Assembly (NCBI GenBank): GCA_039707465.1
Contig: CM077644.1
Span: forward strand, 143,624,962 to 143,688,961
DNA: 64,000 bases
Origin: Rhabdophis nuchalis
Taxonomy: Eukaryota; Chordata; Lepidosauria; Squamata; Natricidae
Reading direction: 5' to 3'
Part shown: in pieces, positions 56,642 to 64,000 of the stretch
Position numbering within the stretch: the first letter of the stretch is position 1
Layout: every line of letters starts with the position of its first letter
Position numbers and translations under genes: made by a program
Notes under the pieces: generated by a model
What the model was told of the DNA's origin: nothing
The model's database searches: none
Seen by the model: only the letters and a program-made list of their open reading frames with translations

Positions 56642-57017
56642 CAGGTAATCCTCGACTTAAACCATTCATTTAGTTGAACTATACAAAAGAACCAAAAAGA
56701 GTGACTTATGACCATTTTTCACGCTTAACGACCGCTGCAGCATCCTTACAATCACGTGATCAAATTTGAGTGCTTGGCAACTGGCCCATATTTATGATAG
56801 TTGCAACGTCTTGGGGTCATATGATCACCTTTTGTGACTTTCTGAACAGCAAAGTCAGTGGGGAAGCCACTTAACAATCATGTTACTAAACAACCACAGT
56901 GATTCATTTAACAATTTTGACAAGAAAGGCTGTAAAATGGGGCAAAACTCACCTAACAACTCTCACTTAGCAATAGAAATTTTGGGCTCAATTGTGTTAT
57001 AAGTCAAGGACTTCCTG
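56642..57017. mobile_element. Tigger-like MITE, copy 1 of an adjacent pair
   Basis: TA then CAGGTAATCCTCGACTTA at the left; AGTCAAGGACTTCCTG at the right. Confidence 0.85.
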
Positions 57018-57096
57018 CACGTAAGTTATGGTGAGATGCAATGACTAGCCTAAAGTAATGAAGTCAGTGTCCATTCTATAGGTGGGTAAGATACTA

Positions 57097-57465
57097 CAGG
57101 TAGTCCTCGATTTACAACAGTTAACTTAGTGACTGTTCGAAGTTACAATGGCACTGACAAGTGACTTATGACTGTTTTTCACCCTTATGACCATTGCAGC
57201 ATCCTCATAGTCAGTGGATCAAAATTCAGATGCTTTGCAACTGACTCATATTTATGACGATGGCACCGGAATCATGTGATCCCCTTTTGCGACAGGGAAA
57301 CCAGATTCACTTAACAACTGTGTTACTAACTTAACCACTGAGGTGATTCCCTTAGCAAATGTGGCAAGAAAAGTTTGTCAATGGGGCAATATTCACTTAA
57401 CAAATCTCTCACTTAGCAATATAAATTTTGGGCTTAATTGTGGTTGAAAAGTTGAGGACTACCTG
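57097..57465. mobile_element. Tigger-like MITE, copy 2 of an adjacent pair
   Basis: CAGGTAGTCCTCGATTTA start and GTTGAGGACTACCTG end, TA on both sides. Confidence 0.88.
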
Positions 57466-58007
57466 TATTAGCTAATTATATTGTTAGAGGTGGATCATCT
57501 TTTAGAAGCATCCCCTTTGTTTGTGCTGTTTAGTATCAGCAGAAGGAACCCCAAATCTTGGCAACTTTCCTGCTGGTGCCTTGTCCTGTTAAACAGCAGG
57601 TGCCCTGAGCTTTACAACAAGCAAAGCTTTCTCTCCTTCTACCCCCCCTCCTCACCATTACTTAACTCTTTGGGTGTGGGGGGGGGGACGGGGGGGGGGA
57701 CACACGACATTTCGCCAGCTTTATATCCAGGCAACAACCTAACATACACTTTTCTAGGCTCAGCCGCCTCCATGGGCGGCCACCCTCTCCGCCAGGGCTA
57801 CGAAGCAGAGAGGCCCCTGCTTCCATTTTGCCCCGGGGCGACCTGTGACAATAGAAACTTCCCGCTCTGTCAGGGGGAACTAGAAACTCCCCAAGGCTCT
57901 CTTTTTTGCCATGCCCACCCCACTTCCTCGTTCTCTCCTTCCCAGTTCCACCCCAACAAAAAACAACAACAAACCAACCCAAACAGCAGCGAGGGCAGAA
58001 GCAGCGG

Positions 58008-58017
58008 CTATTTATAG
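58008..58017 (-). promoter_or_regulatory. TATA box overlapping a perfect MEF2 site
   Basis: CTATAAATAG on the minus strand (CTATTTATAG on +). It contains TATAAATA and fits the MEF2 consensus YTAWWWWTAR exactly. Initiation would be expected near 57980-57990 on the minus strand. Confidence 0.6.
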
Positions 58018-58065
58018 GCGCCGCACCTACGCCGGTCCCCTTTTGGTGGCAGAGGAACGCTTTGG

Positions 58066-58075
58066 CCACATATGG
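58066..58075 (-). promoter_or_regulatory. CArG-like box with embedded E-box
   Basis: CCACATATGG: SRF consensus CC(A/T)6GG with one mismatch, including CATATG, an E-box. It lies 49 bp upstream of the TATA/MEF2 site on the minus strand, a spacing common in muscle promoters. Confidence 0.4.
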
Positions 58076-58650
58076 CTTGAGCGGCTGACGCCGGGGCTCC
58101 TTGAGAGGCTGAGAAGCGGGGTCCCAATTCATGGGGCACCAAAGCCTGAGGCACCCTCAACCCTGCCCGTTCGACCGGTTATCTATACCTGTTGCCGCTG
58201 CAGGCGGTGGGCTTTGTGGAAGAGGGCGCACGCCGCCGGTTGCGAGACGCGTCCCCCGCAGAGGAGCTCTTAACGTGGCGCAGAAAGCAGACAGGGGGGA
58301 ATTCCCTCCCCCTCCCAGCGCTACTGTCACTCATGGGGCTGAGGACGGCGGACGGAAGGCCGACCCCCCCCCCCCACTCCCGCCCCCAGGCTTCGGCTGG
58401 AGACTTGGCTGAAGGGAGGGGGGGATTTCTTCGTTGCCGGCGCTCTAAGCGTCCGCGCCGTGCGTGCGGAGGAGAGGCGATAGCCAAGAGTCGCTTTGAT
58501 TAGAAGAGCGATTCCACAACGGGCGGCCCAAATATACTGTAACCAGGCGGCCCCTGCGTGGCCGTAAATAGGTTGGGGTCCTAGCCTGCTGGCCGACCGA
58601 CCGACCAGGAATGAAACCCCTTTCGCGTATTTCGTCCAGCGCCACTCTCG

Positions 58651-59337
58651 CCCTCCTTTAAAAACATGCGCTCACCATCGGCACATGATCATGTGCCAGA
58701 TCCTATGCTCTCAAGGTTGTAATCTCTGAGGGCTGGTGACAATAAAAGCGCGGGCATTTAAATTCTAAATTAAATAGGAAGGATTCCTTAGCTGCTCCTG
58801 GGGCTTTTTGAAATAAAATGAATTGTTCGTGGTGATTAAGCCCTATTATTTGATACACTGTTCTTTACTGGAAGTAAAAATACGGGTCTCCCCCCCCCCC
58901 CCCCAACTGGGGCCTTCCTCCACTGACATACAAATTTGTGGAACTTATTTTCTCTTGCTATGTCTTCACACTGCCTTAATTTGAACCAGATTAAATTGTG
59001 TAGTTAACAGTGGTAAAGTGGTATCTTTTTTCTCCCTTATTCGGAGACCAACTAAATGTAACCTTCAAGTGAGCACAATCTGTTAGGCTTTATCAGCGGT
59101 TGTCTTGCAACAGGTTAGAAGCAGCATATTTAATGTTACTATAATTTTCTACTTGTCATGCAAAAGTTGGTCAGCAGTGGGCAATGGCATTTAACAATGT
59201 TATGGTGCTGTGCATCCATTGTAAAGACTGCCCAGGTGAGTTGTATGTGGAATGGTTGGATGATACTAGAAAGCACCATAAATCCTTAGTGAGGAAATTA
59301 AGATTGCCCAAGATTAAATTTTAATATAGTTTCTACA
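58651..59337. other. Intergenic, unique stretch
   Basis: Sequence between the CpG block and a SINE; a poly-C run at 58892-58904. Nothing else recognised. Confidence 0.5.
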
Positions 59338-59528
59338 GACATCAGCTGTGTGTGCCTTTGAATCATTTTTAATTCCTGTTGACTGTCCAGGCAAGTCCTG
59401 CCATTGTCTGCTTCCTAGCCTTGTGAGAGGGGGACTGGCCCACAGTCACCCAGCTGTCTTTGGGCCAAGATGAGGCTGGAATTCAGTCTCCCGATTTGTA
59501 GCCTGATGCCTGAATTGCTATGTCAGAC
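59338..59528 (-). mobile_element. SINE, second family
   Basis: Minus strand reads aattcaggcatcaggctaca, gggagactgaattccagcct and agctgggtgactgtgggcca in family order. Confidence 0.7.
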
Positions 59529-60132
59529 TTCAGAGCCTTGATGCTCTGAAGCAAAATTCCATCATGACTGCAATCTAACCTCAGATACTCACCCAATGAT
59601 TTTAATGAGCCTTGAAAAGAGGAAAGTTATCTCCCTAATAGCAACAGTTCTCAAAACCTTGTCTGAGCATTACTTGAAAGCTAATGTCATCCTAACCTTT
59701 TGTGTTAACTTACCCCCAAACAGGATGAAATTTAACCCTAAAAAAAGGATCTCGTGGGTTTGTGTGCTTTACAGCAGGGGTCCCCAACCTTTTTTGCACC
59801 AGGGACCGGTTTCATTTTAAAAAAAATTCTGCGGACCGGCTGGCCTAGAGGAGGAGGGGGGAGGGGGAACAGGCGGCGCATGCGCACGCGGGGGGGGGGG
59901 GGGGGGAGTCGGCTCACTTGGCCGTGTGAGGGCAGTGGTGAGCAAACTTATTAGTCAATAGAACCAAATATCAACAGTACCACTACTGAAATTTCTTTTG
60001 AGAGCCAAAAGGTGTGGCCTGTTTTGTTTTGTCATGTGACCCGGTGGGCATGGCCAACTTGGAAAATGTGGTGAAACTCACTTAACAGTCTTGCTTAGCA
60101 ACCAAAATGTTGTGCTCAATTGTGGTCCTAAG

Positions 60133-60133
60133 T

Positions 60134-60219
<86 letters not shown>

Positions 60220-60282
60220 TTCCTTCCTTCCTTCCTTCCTTCCTTCCTTCCTTCCTTCCTTCCTTCCTTCCTTCCTTCCTTC
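60133..60282 (+). repeat. (TTTC)n then (TTCC)n compound microsatellite
   Basis: TTTC units to about 60214 switch to TTCC units to about 60282; the plus strand is pyrimidine-only. Confidence 0.97.
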
Positions 60283-60424
60283 CATTTCTGGCTGGTCTTT
60301 AGGGTCTTCTGAAGATGGTGAAAATGGATTTATGGGCACTCGTTATATATAAAGGCAGCCCATGACTCTTTGGGATGCTGGTTTGAATCCAGTAAATGAC
60401 TCAGAGGATGTGATTCCTTTAAAA

Positions 60425-60559
60425 CAGGGATGTCCAAACTTGGGAACTTTAAGACTTGTGGACTTCAACTCCCAGAATTCCCCAGCCAGCTATGCTGGCT
60501 GGGGAATTCTGGGAGTTGAAGTCCACAAGTCTTAAAGTTCCTAAGTTTGGACATCCCTG
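60425..60559. mobile_element. hAT fold-back MITE nested in a larger hAT
   Basis: CAGGGATGTCCAAACTTGG ends; perfect TSD CTTTAAAA at 60417-60424 and 60560-60567. Inside 59775-61354. Confidence 0.95.
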
Positions 60560-60649
60560 CTTTAAAATGACCACTGGGAGAAAAATAGATCTTTAACCTG
60601 GTTAACCAAACAGGTAGCTTGAGGTGGAAGGAAATAGGAAAATAGATTT

Positions 60650-61000
60650 CTGCCTTTCCTTTCCTTCCTTCCATTGCTTCCCTCCCCTTCCTCCCTTCTC
60701 TCCCTCCTACCCTTTTTCCCTCTTTCTTTTTCTTTCTTTCTTTCCTTCCTTCCTTCTTTCACCCCTCCCTTCCTCCCCCCTCCCCTTCTTTCCTTCACTC
60801 TCTCCCTCTCTCCATTCATCTTTCTTTTTCTATTTTTCTTTCTTTCTCTTTCTCTGGTTTTTTGTCTCTCTCTCTCCTCCCTCCACCCATCTCTGTCACT
60901 CTGTATGTGTGTGTGTGTGTCTTTCCCTCTTCCTCTCTTTCTGCCTCTCTAAGTCTGCCTCTCTGTGTGTCTGTCATTCTCTCCCTCCCTCCCCCCGGGG
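60650..61000 (+). repeat. Long polypyrimidine tract
   Basis: Mostly C and T with few purines over about 350 bp; explains the Ser/Pro/Phe-rich and Lys/Arg/Glu-rich false ORFs. Confidence 0.85.
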
Positions 61001-61362
61001 AAGCAGCAGAGGAGTCAGCATGTTGGCTGCCGAGGTTATCCCGCAGCGGGCGGGCGAAGGACCCGAGCTCCGTCCGGGCGCCTCACGGGGCTGGAAGGGA
61101 GGTGGGCGTGTGACGCCCGGGTGGCTTTGGCGGCACCTTAAGGTAGCCGCAGCTTGAGTCCTTCGCCCGCCCGCTGCGGGCTAACCTCACCAGCCGACAT
61201 ACCGGCCCCTCCAGGAAGCCCCGGAAAGTGCATTGGGCCGTCAGAAGGAGCTGGTGGAGGCGCGCTCGGACATCCTCCTCGCTGGCCCTGCGGCCCGGTG
61301 CCTATGAAGCCGCGGACCGGCACCGGTCCGCGGACCGGGGGTTGGGGACCCCTGCTTTACAG

Positions 61363-61800
61363 TATCATAACTCTGGAATATTATTTGTAAATGATTTTGG
61401 AAATGCAATAAAAGGACAATATAAAAATACTAATAAATATGCACCTGTACCTAGAATGAGCTAGTACTGGCTAGCATGGAAGTTTTCAGTAGCCCAGTAT
61501 ACAAACCCAGTAACAGCTGCAAGAACTTCATTTTCTTTTTAATGCGTTAAAGGTACAAATTATTTTTAAAAATCATGTTAAAAAGGTTTGTATATTGGAT
61601 TTCAAAGCAAGGGCTCATGTTAAATTTAGCAAATGAATTCTGTGCCTAGCCCTGTTGAACTCTACATATGATGCATTTATGATACAGGAGTCTTTAATTA
61701 ACATCTGAGTACTAACAGAAATTACAGAAATCAGTGTGTCATGTAGAAACGTGTGTGTGTATTGCATGTGTATATGGGTACAGGTAAATGGTATTGTTAA
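61363..61800. other. Intergenic, between hAT and L1 insertions
   Basis: AT-rich; nothing recognised. Confidence 0.5.
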
Positions 61801-61815
61801 GAGTAGAACTATCAC

Positions 61816-63265
61816 AAAAAAAACAAAAAAAAAACAAAAAAACAATCATGCTCTCCGAAGTGCCCTGATGAGAATCTGGAGGAAGCACCGGCCTAATTGG
61901 GATTATAAAATACCGCTTTGGTTGGATCTTGCAGACACCATGTGGATTACAAATACTAAGTCACTCGGGGGGTGTTTATATAAAGATGTGCTTACTTTTG
62001 ACAGGGGCGAATGGCAGATGAAAACTTTGGAACAACAGTTGGAGGCAGGAATTACTTTAAATTGGTTACATTACACACAGTTACAGAAGAGATGGAAAGA
62101 AGATCGCAGGATTGGTTTTATGGATAAAGAAGTGGAGTTGATCAAGCAGATAAAAGAGACTGGCCCAAAACATGTTAAAAGAATATATAATGTACTGTTA
62201 GAAAGGGATTCAGAAAGTGAGTTGGTCAAGGATTGTATGATTAAATGGGCTCAGAATTTTGATGAACCCGTTATGTTGGATACGTGGGAAAAAATATGGG
62301 TTCAAAATATTAAATTTACACAGTCACAAAGTTTAAGGGAGAATTTTTATAAAATGTTTTATAGATGGTATTTGGATCCTAAGAAATTATCATGTATGTA
62401 TCCTAATTTTCAACCTAAATGCTGGAGATGCGGGTGTTTAGATGCTACTTTCTTCCATGTGTGGTGGACTTGCAATAAGGTTAAAGCTTTTTGGATTAAA
62501 ATATGGTGGGTTATGCAAAACGTATTTAAGAAAAGATTAGAATTTACCCCGCAAATGTTTCTATTGGGCATAACTAAGGATTTTCGTAAAGGGGAAACAA
62601 AATTGTTTTTGTATATGGTTACAGCAGCTAGGTTGTTGATTGCTCAACATTGGAAGAAAGATTTTGTACCGACAACTGCTCAATGGATTCAAAAAGTGGC
62701 GGGGTTTGCGGAAATGGCAAAACTTTCAGCTTTCCTAAAAGACCAGAAGCAGGAGAGCTACACGCAGGAATGGGCAAAATGGATTAATTATATACAGAAT
62801 AAATATCAGACTGGGAAATACCATGTAGCTTTTAGGTAGGAATGTTTGGATTGATAGGTGAATAGATTAAACAATATCTGGGATGTTTGGAATGTTTAAA
62901 GTGGTGTACAGCGGAACTCAGGGGGGGTGGGATTGACTGGGAGGTGGGGGTGGGTTAGGGTGGAGGGTGGGGAAATATAAGTGGATAAGCAATATAGAGA
63001 TGGGTATAATGGGATATGGTTATGTTATGATGTATATATGCTGAATTAACCTGGAAGAGGGTGTCAGGGAGAGATTGATGTATCTTATACTAAATTTATA
63101 TCATGTTGGTCGGGGGTATAATACTCAATAATTGAATGAGAACTTTATTTTAAGACGGGGGGAGGTGAGGGGTATATTTTTTGTATGTGATTTTATATTA
63201 TATGTCGGGGGGGTAAAAGGGGGGAAAACTTGTCTGAATAAAACTTTTGCAATAAAAAAAAAAAA
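61816..63265 (+). mobile_element. Young 5'-truncated L1 insertion
   Basis: Flanked by the direct repeat gagtagaactatcac (61801-61815 and 63266-63280; two more A extend it on the left), a target duplication, and ends in AATAAA plus a poly-A run. Encodes the C-terminal third of L1 ORF2 in one unbroken frame to 62839: PNWDYKIPLWLDL, FYKMFYRWYLDPKKLS and the Cys/His segment CWRCGCLDATFFHVWWTC. Between the left duplication and L1 lies about 30 bp of A-rich sequence with three C interruptions. Confidence 0.93.
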
Positions 63266-63280
63266 GAGTAGAACTATCAC

Positions 63281-63659
63281 ATGCAAAAGTAATGAGAGTT
63301 ACGGATATATATACTATACAGGCTACAGGCTGCATGCATACACACACACATACCACTTTTGGTCTGCATTTAAAAAATAAACAGTGCAAGAAAACATGAT
63401 GCATTGACATGCCCATAATCACATTAGCAGTCAAGTACATTTGTGTCATGCTTAGGTTCAGTGACACATAATTCAAGATACCACGTGTAGAAAATTTTTC
63501 CAACAGAATGGATTATGATTAATAATCTGATTGGCAACCAATGCAATCTAACTGAATTGCACCAGCTACAGTAAATAAAGTCTATTTCTAACTAGCAGGC
63601 CAACTTCAGACAATTTTTAATTTGAAGCAAAAAGAAATTGTTCTAAGAAGTTAACAGAA

Positions 63660-63740
<81 letters not shown>

Positions 63741-63876
63741 AGATAGATAGATAGACTGTTCTAAAATCATTCAGAAGCAAACTGATTTCAGTGATAGTTC
63801 TTTTAATATTTATATTTTTTATATTTTGCTAAATTTATAAGTATTTTAAAGTTTTAAATCGCCTTTGCAATCTCCA
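63281..63876 (-). other. Putative TDRD7 3' UTR and downstream sequence
   Basis: AT-rich sequence after the TAA with a minus-strand ATTAAA at 63801-63806 and a long TAGA microsatellite at 63660-63755. No ORF of interest. Confidence 0.45.
63660..63755 (+). repeat. (TAGA)n microsatellite
   Basis: About 23 TAGA units with one interruption. Confidence 0.97.
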
Positions 63877-64000
63877 TTACAATTGATTCATAATGTCATG
63901 AATCCATATATCTTTCTCTGGTATTGATGTGTCCACCAAATACACAATTGCTTTGCGATCCCATAGATTAGTCCCTTCAATAATTTTTTCCACCTGGGCC
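63877..64000 (-). CDS. TDRD7: Last coding exon of TDRD7 (partial, C-terminal 41 residues)
   Basis: Minus-strand open frame entering from the right edge: [19 protein letters not shown], then [19 protein letters not shown] and a TAA at 63879-63877. The WxxKAxVYLVDTS...DIWIHDIM pattern reads like the end of a Tudor-type module. Position and strand agree with TDRD7, which lies upstream of TMOD1 in the same direction in other amniotes. TDRD7 is a Tudor protein of germ granules and lens RNA granules. I did not recognise the residues from memory with certainty, so the name leans on synteny. Confidence 0.75.
   Translation of the reverse strand, partial: AQVEKIIEGTNLWDRKAIVYLVDTSIPEKDIWIHDIMNQL

Larger units (their letters stand above)
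50275..57739 (-). other. TMOD1: TMOD1 5' intron (inferred)
   Basis: Bounded below by the acceptor at 50275-50276. Upper end inferred from the CpG block. Holds nested hAT elements (50592-51314), Tigger-like elements, a hAT at 52139-52391 and the long L2 LINE at 53355-56530. The stretch 52400-53350 is AT-rich, with nothing recognised. Confidence 0.5.
57740..58650 (-). promoter_or_regulatory. TMOD1: CpG-rich block, likely TMOD1 promoter region
   Basis: The only long non-repeat stretch in the window rich in CpG (for example 58020-58060, 58220-58280, 58430-58520). It lies 7.5 kb upstream of the TMOD1 start-codon exon and 5.2 kb from the TDRD7 stop, where a TMOD1 first exon is expected. Several short ORFs cross it on both strands but none has a recognisable protein; they are a by-product of high GC. 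Transcription start and first exon are inferred. Confidence 0.6.
59775..61354. mobile_element. Composite hAT element with cargo
   Basis: Ends CAGGGGTCCCCAACC and GTTGGGGACCCCTG; perfect TSD CTTTACAG at 59767-59774 and 61355-61362. The interior includes ggaccgg hAT sequence at both sides (59806-59860, 61290-61345), a Tigger-like fragment, a TTTC/TTCC microsatellite, the 60425 MITE and a pyrimidine-rich tract. No transposase found. Confidence 0.88.

Noticed and set aside
57481..58503. Overlapping ORFs of 60-178 codons in the CpG-rich block
   Set aside because: Present on both strands in all frames, rich in Pro/Arg/Gly; typical of GC-rich non-coding DNA. No known protein.
60082..61157. Long Ser/Phe/Pro-rich and Lys/Glu/Arg-rich ORFs
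   Set aside because: Created by TTTC/TTCC arrays and a polypyrimidine tract.
61736..62839. 367-codon ORF as a host gene
   Set aside because: C-terminal part of L1 ORF2, with target duplication and poly-A around it; the first 30 or so codons read from flanking DNA.

Overview
This is a vertebrate nuclear window, almost certainly from a squamate reptile and probably a snake (an inference from repeat content). Intron-split genes have canonical GT-AG boundaries, and introns are packed with CR1, L2 and L1 LINEs, tRNA-derived SINEs of squamate type, hundreds-of-bp hAT and Tigger-like MITEs, solo retroviral LTRs, one Helitron and long microsatellites. No bacterial-style operon, CRISPR array, rRNA or functional tRNA gene was seen.

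Layout: (1) 3.1-21.3 kb, + strand: TSTD2, nine coding exons that join in frame to 486 codons plus stop. Its promoter and first non-coding exon were not found, so they lie left of the window or are unrecognised. (2) 21.3-23.5 kb: the shared 3' region of TSTD2 and TMOD1, whose stop codons face each other 2.2 kb apart. (3) 23.5-50.3 kb, - strand: TMOD1 (tropomodulin-1), nine coding exons that join in frame to 358 codons plus stop, with 66 bp of 5' UTR in the first coding exon. (4) 50.3-57.7 kb: 5' region of TMOD1, holding a long, decayed L2 LINE and two side-by-side Tigger-like MITEs. (5) 57.7-58.65 kb: CpG-rich block with a minus-strand TATA box that is at the same time a perfect MEF2 consensus, and a CArG-like box 49 bp further upstream; the best candidate for a TMOD1 promoter. 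(6) 58.7-63.8 kb: intergenic, with a 1.58 kb composite hAT element and a young L1 insertion flanked by a 15-17 bp target duplication. (7) 63.88-64.0 kb, - strand: last coding exon of a gene that I take to be TDRD7 on synteny and sequence character. The order TDRD7-TMOD1-TSTD2 with TSTD2 convergent to TMOD1 matches the known amniote arrangement (human 9q22).

The genes do not form a pathway: TMOD1 caps actin pointed ends in muscle and red cells; TSTD2 is a rhodanese protein related to the bacterial tRNA uridine hydroxylase TrhO; TDRD7 is a Tudor protein of RNP granules. No undescribed system was found. The most informative non-gene signals are the target-site preferences of the hAT MITEs (every member of one class has TA at the centre of its 8-bp duplication), the muscle-type promoter layout, an L2 LINE with a 242-bp inverted duplication, a three-layer transposon nest that can be peeled apart exactly, and a Helitron with intact termini.
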